A stretch of DNA of 64,000 bases from NCBI RefSeq assembly GCF_016735515.1, contig NZ_JAERQZ010000001.1, forward strand, positions 4,328,746-4,392,745, written 5' to 3'. Positions 53,953-64,000 of this stretch are shown in pieces. Each line of letters begins with the position of its first letter. Position 1 is the first letter of the stretch. The translations under genes were made by a program, and so were the position numbers. Source of the stretch: Piscinibacter sp. HJYY11 (GTDB lineage: Bacteria > Pseudomonadota > Gammaproteobacteria > Burkholderiales > Burkholderiaceae_C). A model generated the notes under the pieces. It saw only the letters and a program-made list of their open reading frames with translations, did not search any database and was not told where the DNA came from.

Positions 53953-54555
53953 GCGCCCCAGCGTGTGGATGACACGCCAGCCGAGCAGCAGCGCGATGAC
54001 CACGGCGTAGACGCCGACCTCGGCGAGGTTGTTCTTCGAGGCCCGCATCCAGAAGAAGTGCAGCAGCCCGAGCAGCACGACCCCATAGACGAGCTTGTGC
54101 AGCCATTGCCAGCGCTTCGCCCCCAGCGCCTTGATTGCACGGTTGAACGAGGTGGCGGCGAGCGGCACCATCAGCAGGAGCGCGAGGAAGCCGACGAGCG
54201 CGAACGGGCGCTTGGGGATGTCGCGTGCGATCGCCTCGACGTCGAAGCCCATGTCGAGCCAGCCGTACGACAGGAAGTGCAGCACGCCGTAGAAGAAGGC
54301 ATAGAGCCCCAGCATGCGGCGAAAGCGCGCGAGCGCCGGTTGCTTCGTCATCACACGCAGTGGCGTGACGGCCAGCGTGATGCACAGGAAGCGCAGCGTC
54401 CAGTCGCCGGTGCCGCGGATCAGTGCTTCGGCCGGGTTGGGGCCGAGCGTGTTGGCGAAGGCGCCGTAGAGCAGCCAGGCGAAGGGCAGGGCGCAGACGA
54501 CGAACAGCAGCGGCTTGGCTGCAGGGTGCAGCCAGGGTGAACGACCAGCGGGCAT
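53938..54555 (-). CDS. msrQ: Membrane heme subunit MsrQ of the periplasmic methionine sulfoxide reductase
   Basis: 205-residue b-type cytochrome-like inner membrane protein with six TM helices and conserved histidines (GVLHFLSYG, KLVYGVVLLGLLHFFW, plus NPAEALIRGTGDWTLRFL). MsrQ passes electrons from the respiratory chain to MsrP. It follows msrP by 7 nt in one operon. The 3' end overlaps the opposing terminator. Confidence 0.9.
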   Translation of the reverse strand: MPAGRSPWLHPAAKPLLFVVCALPFAWLLYGAFANTLGPNPAEALIRGTGDWTLRFLCITLAVTPLRVMTKQPALARFRRMLGLYAFFYGVLHFLSYGWLDMGFDVEAIARDIPKRPFALVGFLALLLMVPLAATSFNRAIKALGAKRWQWLHKLVYGVVLLGLLHFFWMRASKNNLAEVGVYAVVIALLLGWRVIHTLGRKKAG

Positions 54556-54562
54556 GCGAGGG

Positions 54563-55555
<993 letters not shown>

Positions 55556-55647
55556 GTCAGCTCCTGGTGCAGATGCAACTCGGTCGCTCTTGGAGCGGTC
55601 GAGCTTACAGCTGGTTCACACAAGGCGCTGGCGGGCCTTGCCTCGAC

Positions 55648-56007
55648 TCAGAGATCGCTGAAGTTGGTGTCGTCGATCACCGAGCCGAACTGGGTGTCGG
55701 AAAACAGCCGCAGGGAGTTGCGCGACACCCGCTCTCGGAAGCTCTTGCGGGCGAAGAGCTTGGCCTGGGCCTCGCCGGGGAGATCGGTGATGTTGATGAT
55801 GTTCTTGACGATGAGCGTGTCGATCACGTCTTCGATCACACGCACGAAATCGGCGTCGAGGCGGCCGAACTCGCTGTTGGTCTGCGTGTTGTGCCCCACG
55901 AAGGCCATCAGCTCGCTGTGGCCCTCGGGCAGGAACTCCATGCCGCCGTGGTCGCGGCGGTGCAGGCTTTCGATGGAACCATCAGGGCCGCGGCGGATGT
56001 AGGGCAT
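55648..56007 (-). CDS. Hypothetical conserved-looking protein
   Basis: 119-residue soluble protein of unknown function. The N-terminal part (MPYIRRGPDGSIESLHRR) and a middle helical part (DADFVRVIEDVIDTLIVKNIINITDLPGEAQAKLFARKSFRERV) are the recognisable blocks. I recall similar proteins in other betaproteobacteria with no known role. No TM or signal. ATG 56007 fits the conserved start. It lies between msrP and the cytochrome c4 gene on the same strand. Confidence 0.65.
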   Translation of the reverse strand: MPYIRRGPDGSIESLHRRDHGGMEFLPEGHSELMAFVGHNTQTNSEFGRLDADFVRVIEDVIDTLIVKNIINITDLPGEAQAKLFARKSFRERVSRNSLRLFSDTQFGSVIDDTNFSDL

Positions 56008-56078
56008 GGCGCAGACAGGAGTGTCGGTGGCCACACTATAGGCACAGGTGCTGCGCCGCGGCAAATGGCACGGCCAAC

Positions 56079-56105
56079 AAAAAGGCCGGTCGATGGACCG
56101 GCCTT
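56079..56105 (-). terminator. Intrinsic terminator of the cytochrome c4 gene
   Basis: On the minus strand, a 10-bp perfect stem AAGGCCGGTC/GACCGGCCTT with a 4-nt loop is followed by a T run. It starts 21 nt after the cytochrome stop (56126). The following minus-strand gene (55648-56007) must have its own promoter. Confidence 0.85.
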
Positions 56106-56125
56106 CGTCTGGCGGTGAGCGGCGA

Positions 56126-56761
56126 TCAGCGCATGCCGGCGATGTAGTCCGACACGGCCTTCAGTTCCTTGTCGTTCATCTTTGCGACCACGCCTGTCAT
56201 GATGGGGCTGTTTTTGCGGCCACCGTCACGGAAGGCCTTGAGCTGGGCTTCGGTGTAGTCGCCATGCTGACCGCGCAGACGCGGGTAGGTGGACGGAATG
56301 CCGCTGCCCGTGGGGCCGTGGCAGCCCGAGCAGGCCGGCACGTTGCGCTCGGCGATGCCGCCGCGGTAGATCTTCTCGCCCAGGGCGACGGTGTCCTTGC
56401 TCTTGGCGAAACCGGGCTTGGGCTGCACGCCGGCATAGAAGGCGGCGACGTTCTTCATGTCGGCTTCGCTCAGCGGGGCGGCCATGCCTTGCATCACGGG
56501 GTTGGCGCGCTTGCCGGCCTTGAACTCGGCCAGCTGCTTGACGATGTATTCGGGGTGCTGGCCGCTGATGATGGGGTTGGCCGGGGCGCCGCGCGAGCCG
56601 TCGGCGGTGTGGCAGGCGGCACAGACCTTGGTGGAAAGCTCCTGGCCCTTGGCGATATCGGGCTTGGCAGGGGCTGCCGGGGTCGCGGCCAGGGCGGGCG
56701 CAAACGAGGCAACGGCAGCACAAGCAATCAGCAACGAGGACAAGGTGGCGAAGGGCTTCAT
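56126..56761 (-). CDS. Diheme cytochrome c4
   Basis: 211-residue periplasmic electron carrier with a signal peptide of about 26 residues. Two heme-attachment motifs are CAACH (C47, C50, H51) and CSGCH (C144, C147, H148), each in a similar half with axial Met candidates (NPVMQGM, SPIMTG). Cytochrome c4 carries electrons to terminal oxidases. ATG 56761 is chosen over 56782, since the signal peptide begins there. It is divergent from engB, the usual order in Burkholderiales. Confidence 0.9.
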   Translation of the reverse strand: MKPFATLSSLLIACAAVASFAPALAATPAAPAKPDIAKGQELSTKVCAACHTADGSRGAPANPIISGQHPEYIVKQLAEFKAGKRANPVMQGMAAPLSEADMKNVAAFYAGVQPKPGFAKSKDTVALGEKIYRGGIAERNVPACSGCHGPTGSGIPSTYPRLRGQHGDYTEAQLKAFRDGGRKNSPIMTGVVAKMNDKELKAVSDYIAGMR

Positions 56762-56773
56762 GGGCTCGGTCTT

Positions 56774-56801
56774 TTGATGCAAAACCCGGGGATTTTACAA
56801 T
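56774..56801 (+). promoter_or_regulatory. Predicted sigma-70 promoter for engB
   Basis: TTGATG (56774-56779) and TACAAT (56796-56801) with 16-nt spacing. The -10 matches the consensus at five of six bases. Transcription would start near 56808, giving a leader of about 14 nt before ATG 56822. Confidence 0.55.
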
Positions 56802-56821
56802 GCCGGGCTTTGGGCCCCGCC

Positions 56822-57526
56822 ATGACCGAACAAAACAATTCCAACCCTTCGGTCGTCGCGCCCGAGGACGCCGAAAAGGCCGCGCTGGCCTGGACGCACA
56901 CCGCTCGATTCCTCACGACCGCGAGCCAGCTGCACCAGCTGCCCGCCACCGAGCTGCCCGAGATCGCCTTCGTCGGCCGCTCGAATGCCGGCAAGTCGAC
57001 CGCGATCAACACGCTGACGCAGCAGAAGCGGCTAGCGTTTGCCTCCAAGACGCCCGGCCGCACGCAGCACATCAATCTTTTCGAACTGGGGCCGAAGACG
57101 GCGCCCGACGCCTTGTTCGCCGACCTGCCCGGCTATGGGTACGCCGCAGTGGCCAAGGACGCCAAACGGCGCTGGCAGAAGGTCATGGCCGACTACCTGG
57201 AGCTGCGGCGCAGCCTCTCCGGCGTGGTGCTGATGGTCGACTCGCGCCTCGGGTTCACCGACCTCGACCGCCAGCTGCTGGAGTTCGTCGCATCGCGCGT
57301 GGGCAATGGCTCGGTGAAGCTGCTGGTGCTCCTGACCAAGGCCGACAAGCTCAATCGCCGCGAAGCCAACGATGCCCTGGCCGCCGCGCAGGCGGTGCTG
57401 GGCGAGATCTCCACCGACGAAGCCGACGTGAGCATGTCGCTCTTCTCGGCGCTGAAGAAATCGGGCGTGGGCGATGCGGCCTGCGTTCTCTTCGACTGGG
57501 TGCACGACGGGGTGGACGCGGGCTGA
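56822..57526 (+). CDS. engB: Ribosome-biogenesis GTPase EngB (YihA/YsxC)
   Basis: 234-residue GTPase required for large ribosomal subunit assembly. P-loop GRSNAGKST (52-60), the switch region with TPGRTQHINLFEL, G3 DLPGYGYAAV, and G4 LTKADKL are all intact. Start ATG 56822 is near a predicted promoter. Confidence 0.94.
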   Translation: MTEQNNSNPSVVAPEDAEKAALAWTHTARFLTTASQLHQLPATELPEIAFVGRSNAGKSTAINTLTQQKRLAFASKTPGRTQHINLFELGPKTAPDALFADLPGYGYAAVAKDAKRRWQKVMADYLELRRSLSGVVLMVDSRLGFTDLDRQLLEFVASRVGNGSVKLLVLLTKADKLNRREANDALAAAQAVLGEISTDEADVSMSLFSALKKSGVGDAACVLFDWVHDGVDAG

Positions 57527-57536
57527 GCTTCCCAGC

Positions 57537-59708
57537 TCAGATCGGCCGTGCGAGGTTGAGCAGAAGGCCGTCGACCGCGCGCTGGATCAGCGGTTGCTCG
57601 TGCAGCGGACGCAAGAGCTTTTCGGCGCGCAGGCGCTCCAGCGCGCGCAGGCTGACCGAATGCGTCTGCTGCGGAAGCTCCCCCGCGAAGAGGAAGAAGT
57701 GGCCCTGGTCGCTGCGCCAGAGCAGCTGCACGCAGGTCCAGGCGCCGTGGAGGAAGAGCCGGTAGCGCTCGCCGAGCGCCATGCGCTGCACCCATTGCCT
57801 GGCTTCGTCGGCGGAGGAGCCGGGCTCGGTGCTGTCCATCAGCGCGGCGGGCACGGTTTCCAATGAAGCAAGGTCGATCAGCGAGTCGCTGAAGGCGGAG
57901 CCGTCGAGCGGGTCCGGCTCGGGCAGCTCCGGCTGCGGCTCCTCGCGCATGCGCTGCACGATCTCTTCCGGCGTCAGCTGCTCGTCGGGCTTGCGCGCCT
58001 GCGCCGCGCGTGTGCCCGGCCGCAGGGCCTCGGAATGGACCTTCATCAGCTCATCGAACACCGCCTGCTGCTCGGCCGGCGGCAGCTGCACGAGGGCCAT
58101 GCCGTCGCGCAAGCGCTGTAGCAGGCCAGGCAGCAGCTCGAGCAGGCGCTGGCGGCTTTTGGGGTGGTCGGGCAGCTTCAAGCTCCACAGCAACTCGTCG
58201 ACGGTCTTGAGGTAACCCGTGGTTTGCGGGCTCTGGTCGCCGTGCTGTTGCACCGATTGGGTCAGCACATGCGACCAAGTTCCCGTGATGAACCGGCGCA
58301 GCGTCGGGCTCGCCGGCACCTGGGTCATCTGCTCGACCAGTCGGCCGGCGAGCGTGCGTTGCAAGGCCTCGGCCTGCTCGGCACGCACGAGGGCCTCGAC
58401 ATTGGGCTCGGCATCGCGCTGCTGGCGGCGCAACTGGTCGGCGAGGAAGGCGTCGAGCCGGCCCAGGCTGTGGCGGTAGAGGGCGCTGTCCTGCTGGGGT
58501 GCGGCGGCCATCTGCTGCACCAGCTTGTCGCAGAAGTCCTGCAACGCGATCAGGCGGGTGTCGTACGGGTGCGGGTAGGTGGTGGCCGCGGTGACGATGC
58601 GGTCGAGCAGCTGCCACACCGGGTGGTCGTAGGCGTCGAGCATGCTCGGGTCGAGCAGCGCGATCCGCAGGGCCGACACCTGCAGCCGGGCGATCGCACC
58701 TTGCAGCGGCGTGGAGAGGCTGCGGTCGGAGAGGATGGTCTCGAACAGGCGCGACAGCAGCTCGATGATCTGCCGGTCGACGGTCTCGCCGGCCGTGGCC
58801 ATCAGCGCGGCGCGGTGCTGGGCCAGGCGCAGCGGGGGCGGCGAGGCCGCCACGGCGGCGGCGTCGCCGGTGGGCATGCGGCGCAGCAGTTCCTCGACCC
58901 GCAACAGCGCCTGCTCGAGCGCCGGGGTGGTGGTGGGCAGGACGCGCCGCTTGGGTTCGTTGCCGGTGATGGGGCCGGCGTCACCGCCACCGGGCATGCT
59001 GCGCATGAGGCCGTCGAGCGCGCCCGGGCGGGTGACGTCCATCTCGGGCGGTGCGTCGCGGCCTGCGCCGGGCGCGATCACCACGGTGCGGTAGATGCCG
59101 GGCTCGATGCCTTGCGCTTCGAGCCGGCTGCTGGCGGCCGCAAAGGCGGTGCGCAGCAGTCCGCCCATGACCGTGGCGGCCACCCGCAGCAGGATGCTCT
59201 GCTGCACCGCCGTGATCGGGAGCGCAGTGCCCGCCTCCCACAAGGCCCGTGCATATGACTGCGGCCGCAAGGGGTTGGACTCGGCCGTGACGTGCGGCTG
59301 CCCGCGCAGCGTGGAGGTGAAGGTCTGCAGCTCGCGCAGCTCCCATTCCGCGGCACTGTCGATCTGCTGGATGGCGCGCGAGATCTCGATGTCGGACTCG
59401 ACGCGGGTCTCGTCCATCAGCTGCAGCCCGCTGGGGCGGACGTTGCCGGCCTCGGCCTGCGTCGCCGGCCCCATGTCGGCCAGCACCAGGCGGCGCAGGG
59501 TTTCGACGAAGGCCTTCTGGTAGACGCCTTGCTGCGACTGCAGCACCTGCACCAGCTCGAAATAGTGCTGCCGCTCGCTGCTGGTGAGCAGGTGGTCGCG
59601 GGGCTGGCGCAGCTGCTCGAGCGTGGCGCTGCAAGTTCGGGAGATGAGGTCCGCGGCGCGGTGGAGTTCGTCGTCGACGAAGCGCTGGAGAAGCGGGGGG
59701 ACGGACAT
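57537..59708 (-). CDS. DUF1631 domain protein
   Basis: 723-residue cytosolic protein of the DUF1631 family, common in beta- and gammaproteobacteria. Mostly helical, with blocks such as LLQRFVDDELHRAADLISRT, YFELVQVLQSQQGVYQKAFVETLRR, DRQIIELLSRLFETILSD, PVWQLLDRIVTAA, and a beta-rich C-terminal part (LGERYRLFLHGAWTCVQLLWRSDQGHFFLFAGEL) that resembles PilZ-like barrels in shape. The function is not established. ATG 59708 is chosen because the conserved N-terminus begins with MSVPPLLQRF. It is convergent with engB (10 nt between stops). Confidence 0.82.
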   Translation of the reverse strand: MSVPPLLQRFVDDELHRAADLISRTCSATLEQLRQPRDHLLTSSERQHYFELVQVLQSQQGVYQKAFVETLRRLVLADMGPATQAEAGNVRPSGLQLMDETRVESDIEISRAIQQIDSAAEWELRELQTFTSTLRGQPHVTAESNPLRPQSYARALWEAGTALPITAVQQSILLRVAATVMGGLLRTAFAAASSRLEAQGIEPGIYRTVVIAPGAGRDAPPEMDVTRPGALDGLMRSMPGGGDAGPITGNEPKRRVLPTTTPALEQALLRVEELLRRMPTGDAAAVAASPPPLRLAQHRAALMATAGETVDRQIIELLSRLFETILSDRSLSTPLQGAIARLQVSALRIALLDPSMLDAYDHPVWQLLDRIVTAATTYPHPYDTRLIALQDFCDKLVQQMAAAPQQDSALYRHSLGRLDAFLADQLRRQQRDAEPNVEALVRAEQAEALQRTLAGRLVEQMTQVPASPTLRRFITGTWSHVLTQSVQQHGDQSPQTTGYLKTVDELLWSLKLPDHPKSRQRLLELLPGLLQRLRDGMALVQLPPAEQQAVFDELMKVHSEALRPGTRAAQARKPDEQLTPEEIVQRMREEPQPELPEPDPLDGSAFSDSLIDLASLETVPAALMDSTEPGSSADEARQWVQRMALGERYRLFLHGAWTCVQLLWRSDQGHFFLFAGELPQQTHSVSLRALERLRAEKLLRPLHEQPLIQRAVDGLLLNLARPI

Positions 59709-59762
59709 GTCCCATTTTGCGGCCCGGGGGGTGCTTGTCAAACCCGGGCCGTCCCGAGCCGA

Positions 59763-59786
59763 TTCAGGACGTTTCAGCTCGCTTCA
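59763..59786. repeat. Three TTCA direct repeats at 10-bp spacing
   Basis: TTCA at 59763, 59773 and 59783, each followed by G or A. The 10-bp period puts all three on one face of the helix. Two further TTCAGG copies lie at 59863 and 59874. The array sits in the divergent gap between the DUF1631 gene and the following plus-strand gene. Such arrays often bind OmpR-type or other response regulators, but no regulator is adjacent. Confidence 0.45.
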
Positions 59787-59890
59787 AGGACAAGGCCGTG
59801 GCGGCCCGTGACCATGGTGCAAGCCCCGGGTGGGGCGTCTTTGGAGCACGCCCATCCGGTGCTTCAGGTCAGCTTCAGGAGGACTCAGAC

Positions 59891-61057
59891 ATGGCCATCA
59901 CCATGCAAGGCAGCTGGACGGTGCGGGTGCGTGCGCGCGACGCGGCCTACGCGCAGCGCGTCGTCGTCGAGGGTGCGGACGTGGGCAACGGCGTGCACGA
60001 CGGCGTGGTGGGGCAGCGCCTGTATGTGAGAGGTGCGCAATGGACGCTGCAGGTGCAGCACCGTCCGACGCGGCAGGGCTGGCGCGAGTCGATGCTGCGG
60101 CTCGGCCTGCCGAATGTCGAGGCCGGGCTGCTGCGTGTGGAGATCGGCTCCAACGACGGCGGGCTCGATGAAAGTTATGACGACCTCGTGCTCGACTGCT
60201 CGATGCCGATCAGTCGCTGCGAACATGTGGTGTACGGCGAGGTGACGACGCACGAGGCGGCCACGCCCTTCAACCCGCGGCGCGACGACTACCTGGTGAT
60301 CGATGCCCCGGTCGACGTGCCCGCGGTGTGCGCGCGCTACCCAGCGCTCGAGGCGGTGATCGGCAAGCTCTACCCGCAGCGCTGGCGGCACACGCCAGGC
60401 CTGCATGCCGACCTGAGCCCCCTGGTGCTGCCCAACGGCCTGCCGGGCGCGGCGATCGGGCTGCGCTTCGAATCCCGGCTCGACGATGCCGACCGATGCG
60501 AGGCGGACCAGGAGACGGCAGTGCGCATGCTGCAGGCGTCGGTGGGGCGGGTGCCTTTTCACGCGCATGCGATGGAGGCAGGCGCCACCATCCTGACCCG
60601 TACGGAGCTCGGTGCCATCGCCCAGCTGCGCGACCAGCTGATGCGGCAGACCTGCGACACGGCGCCGGCCGCGTCGGTGCTGCTGCGCTTCGAGCGCTAC
60701 CACCGCAGTGCGAGCGAATCGGCCGGCGGGGCGTACCGCGGCACGGGTCTGCGCGAGCAACTCGGACAGGCGATGACGGACGCGCAGGGGCGGTATCTCT
60801 TTCGCTTCCGCCAGCGGCGGGGCGAAACCTCGCCGGACCTGGTGGTGCAGGTGAGCGCTGGCGGCTGCGCCCCGAGTTTTGAGACCGCGCCGTACGATCG
60901 CGTGGCCAACCTGCGCCGCATCGACCTGTGCGTGCCGCACGCGGCATGTGCGGCACCCGGGCCGCCTCCGCGGCTGCAAGCGGTGCCACTGCCCGAACTT
61001 GCAGCCCAAGAAAAAAGGGCTGCCGAAGCAGCCCTTTGCAGGAGGCGTTGCTCTTGA
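59891..61057 (+). CDS. Hypothetical protein with C-terminal beta-sandwich-like part
   Basis: 388-residue protein with no recognised named domain. N-terminal half is beta-rich (WTVRVRARDAAYAQRVVVEG, QWTLQVQHRPTRQGWRESML), the middle is mixed, and near the C-terminus there is a carboxypeptidase-regulatory-like block (DAQGRYLFRFRQRRGETSPDLVVQV). No signal peptide. ATG 59891 follows AGGAGG at 8 nt. The last about 16 codons run through the groEL terminator on the other strand, and the stop is 25 nt from the groEL stop, so the natural 3' end deserves a check. The function is unknown. Confidence 0.65.
   Translation: MAITMQGSWTVRVRARDAAYAQRVVVEGADVGNGVHDGVVGQRLYVRGAQWTLQVQHRPTRQGWRESMLRLGLPNVEAGLLRVEIGSNDGGLDESYDDLVLDCSMPISRCEHVVYGEVTTHEAATPFNPRRDDYLVIDAPVDVPAVCARYPALEAVIGKLYPQRWRHTPGLHADLSPLVLPNGLPGAAIGLRFESRLDDADRCEADQETAVRMLQASVGRVPFHAHAMEAGATILTRTELGAIAQLRDQLMRQTCDTAPAASVLLRFERYHRSASESAGGAYRGTGLREQLGQAMTDAQGRYLFRFRQRRGETSPDLVVQVSAGGCAPSFETAPYDRVANLRRIDLCVPHAACAAPGPPPRLQAVPLPELAAQEKRAAEAALCRRRCS
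61011..61037 (-). terminator. Intrinsic terminator of groESL
   Basis: On the minus strand a 7-bp stem GGGCTGC/GCAGCCC with a UUCG-type tetraloop is followed by six T. It is 46 nt after the groEL stop (61083) and lies inside the 3' coding end of the convergent plus-strand gene. Confidence 0.9.
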
Positions 61058-61082
61058 AGAGCAGCCGCCAGGCCTGGACGTC

Positions 61083-62735
<1,653 letters not shown>

Positions 62736-62784
62736 TTATCTCTCCGAAATTGGGATGTTGGTTGGGCTGGTGCAGGGAGAAGGA

Positions 62785-63075
62785 TTACTTCTCGACCACG
62801 GCGAAGAGGTCTTCCTCGCGCATCACCAGGAGCTCGTCGCCATCGACCTTGACGGTCTGGCCGCTGTACTTGCCGAACAGGACGCGGTCGCCCACCTTGA
62901 TGTTCAGGGCCACGAAGTCGCCCTTCTCGTTGCGCTTGCCGGGGCCGACGGCCAGCACTTCGCCCTGGTCGGGCTTCTCGGCGGCGTTGTCGGGGATCAC
63001 GATGCCCGAGGCGGTCTTGGTTTCGTTTTCCAGGCGCTTGACGATCACGCGATCGTGCAACGGACGAAGTTTCAT
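62785..63075 (-). CDS. groES: Co-chaperonin GroES
   Basis: 96-residue 10-kDa lid of the GroEL chamber. N-terminal [15 protein letters not shown], mobile loop [18 protein letters not shown], and the C-terminal [18 protein letters not shown] are typical. ATG 63075 has AGGAGA upstream. First gene of the groESL operon. Confidence 0.97.
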   Translation of the reverse strand: MKLRPLHDRVIVKRLENETKTASGIVIPDNAAEKPDQGEVLAVGPGKRNEKGDFVALNIKVGDRVLFGKYSGQTVKVDGDELLVMREEDLFAVVEK

Positions 63076-63182
63076 AGCATCTCCTTGAGGACTCAAAGCC
63101 GAGTTCTGAATGGGATGAGCACGGAAGTTTGTGCTCATGTACTTTGCCTGCGCGCCCGCCAGGGGCGGGATCGGCAATTTCG

Positions 63183-63209
63183 TTAGCACTCGAGTTCGTC
63201 GAGTGCTAG
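63183..63209. promoter_or_regulatory. CIRCE element upstream of groES
   Basis: TTAGCACTC-N9-GAGTGCTAG matches the HrcA operator consensus TTAGCACTC-N9-GAGTGCTAA with one mismatch. It starts about 9 nt past the predicted -10 element, so HrcA bound here would block transcription of groESL at the start site. Confidence 0.95.
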
Positions 63210-63217
63210 CAGGCGGA

Positions 63218-63246
63218 ATTATAGGGGCGCGCGAAGCGCTTTCAAG
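63218..63246 (-). promoter_or_regulatory. groESL promoter, overlapping sigma-32-like and sigma-70-like elements
   Basis: Reading the minus strand: TTGAAA (63245-63240), 16 nt, then a perfect TATAAT (63223-63218). The same DNA also reads as a heat-shock sigma-32 site: CTTGAA (63246-63241), 13 nt, then CCCC directly before TATAAT. The -35 overlaps the yacG stop codon (63242-63244). CIRCE follows just downstream. Confidence 0.7.
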
Positions 63247-63487
63247 AGGGCAGGCGAGGCGTCGCCCCGGGTTCGGCCGGGAGGTCCTCCCCCGGCTCAC
63301 CAGGCGCGGGCGGGCGGGCGGGCACACGGTAGCTTTCGCTGGCCCAAGCGCCGAAGTCGACGTTCTTGCAGCGCTCGCTGCAAAAAGGCCGGTAGGCATT
63401 TTCAGGGGAATAGACGCTTTCGCCGCCGCAGGTCGGGCAGGTGACGATTCGGCGCTTCGCCGAAGAAGAAGGCGTGTCGGAACTCAT
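63242..63487 (-). CDS. yacG: DNA gyrase inhibitor YacG
   Basis: 81-residue zinc protein that binds GyrB and reduces gyrase activity. The four zinc cysteines are C17 and C20 ([10 protein letters not shown]) and C36 and C40 (FCSERCK), followed by [13 protein letters not shown]. The C-terminal tail is Pro-rich. Adjacent zapD (10 nt upstream in the same direction) matches the conserved pilD-coaE-zapD-yacG order. Confidence 0.92.
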   Translation of the reverse strand: MSSDTPSSSAKRRIVTCPTCGGESVYSPENAYRPFCSERCKNVDFGAWASESYRVPARPPAPGEPGEDLPAEPGATPRLPS

Positions 63488-63497
63488 CTCTCGATGC

Positions 63498-64000
63498 TCA
63501 AGAGCACAGGGTGAGTTCGAAGCTGGTGTCGACGCCGGCGGGTTTCAAGCGACCTTCGGCGTCCTGCCGCATCAGGCGCACCAGCACCATCAGGCGGTGG
63601 CCGCTGATCTCGGGAATCAGCTGCGCAGCCGGATCGATGCGCAGGCGCAGCAGATTGAACACGCGGCCGGCAGGCAGGCTCTGCTGGAACTGGCCGCCTT
63701 GCGTCACGACCTTGTGCGGCGTGCCCGCGTCACGCAGCAGGCTCAGGAGGACCTTCAAGGCTTCCGCCAGGGACATCAAGGTGCTCACCCACTGGTTGAG
63801 GTCGGCACGGCGGCGGGCCGGGGGCTGTTGTTGCCAGGCGTAGTAGGCCGGCAGGTCGAACTCGCAGGTGCCGCCGGGAATGCTGATGCGGCTGCGCACG
63901 CTCATCAGCCATTCGTTGCTGGTGAGCGCGTGTCCGGCCTTGCCGGGCAGTTGATTGAGACCGTTGAAGGCGTGGTCGATCGTGCCGATGACCTGATCGA
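63498..64000 (-). CDS. zapD: Cell division protein ZapD (partial, 5' end beyond window)
   Basis: C-terminal part of ZapD, which crosslinks FtsZ filaments at the septum. The frame stays open to the window edge, so the start is outside. Visible motifs: SNEWLMSVRSRISIPGGTCEFDLPAYYAW, FQQSLPAGRVFNLLRLRID, LIPEISGHRLMVLVRLM. About 167 residues are present of roughly 250 in full ZapD. Transcription is toward yacG. Confidence 0.92.
   Translation of the reverse strand, partial: DQVIGTIDHAFNGLNQLPGKAGHALTSNEWLMSVRSRISIPGGTCEFDLPAYYAWQQQPPARRRADLNQWVSTLMSLAEALKVLLSLLRDAGTPHKVVTQGGQFQQSLPAGRVFNLLRLRIDPAAQLIPEISGHRLMVLVRLMRQDAEGRLKPAGVDTSFELTLCS

Overview
High-GC bacterial DNA with strong G/C third-position bias. 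Gene content and order point to a betaproteobacterium of the order Burkholderiales, probably in the Rubrivivax/Methylibium/Rhizobacter neighbourhood. The markers are cytochrome c4 divergent from engB, a DUF1631 gene, yacG next to zapD, a TPP-riboswitch thiC operon with a thiD-thiE fusion, and groESL with a CIRCE element. The genus is inferred, not shown. The window is densely coded chromosome. I see no tRNA, rRNA, CRISPR array, insertion sequence, integrase or prophage, and no gene-free stretch longer than about 260 bases. Bases 1-124, before the first gene, hold nothing I can support.

Layout. 0.1-7.1 kb is a signalling block: a hybrid histidine kinase (+) converges on a three-gene minus-strand unit of an RsbQ-like alpha/beta hydrolase, a PAS histidine kinase and a GAF-GAF hybrid kinase. 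7.1-10.3 kb holds a DNA-repair pair, an Lhr-like DEXH helicase and PdeM. 10.4-17 kb is rich in alpha/beta hydrolases and esterases around an AraC-type regulator. 17-27.5 kb is a mixed accessory stretch: an NmrA/TetR divergent pair with a clear operator, DUF1254, a YwqK-like repeat protein, YihY, a GGDEF-EAL protein, a LysR/Acg-like pair, an intradiol dioxygenase and a MOSC protein. 27.5-31.6 kb holds a diiron ferritin-like protein, a hydrolase-LuxR fusion, an AAC(6')-Ib-like acetyltransferase and a DUF4382 lipoprotein.

31.8-34.3 kb encodes the AmmeMemoRadiSam system with its A and B parts fused. 34.3-40.1 kb is the thiamine operon thiC-thiO-thiS-thiG-thiDE under a TPP riboswitch. 40-45.3 kb has small unknown genes, MTA/SAH nucleosidase, and a three-gene unit of a carboxymuconolactone-decarboxylase-like protein, a cytosolic subtilase and a free-standing propeptide-like protein. 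45.3-53.9 kb is a sugar-uptake locus: a GtrS/GltR-like two-component system divergent from an SBP-permease-permease-ATPase operon, followed by an epimerase-like gene and an orphan YtfQ-like binding protein. 53.9-64 kb is mostly core: msrPQ, cytochrome c4, engB, DUF1631, groESL, yacG and partial zapD.

Most notable for follow-up: the subtilase with a separate inhibitor-like partner, the RsbQ-like hydrolase beside a PAS kinase, a chromosomal AAC(6')-Ib relative with no sign of mobility, the hydrolase-LuxR fusion, and several perfect palindromes in divergent promoters. Three convergent gene pairs also end on 4-nt overlapping stop codons. Where a start was ambiguous, the entry says why it was chosen.
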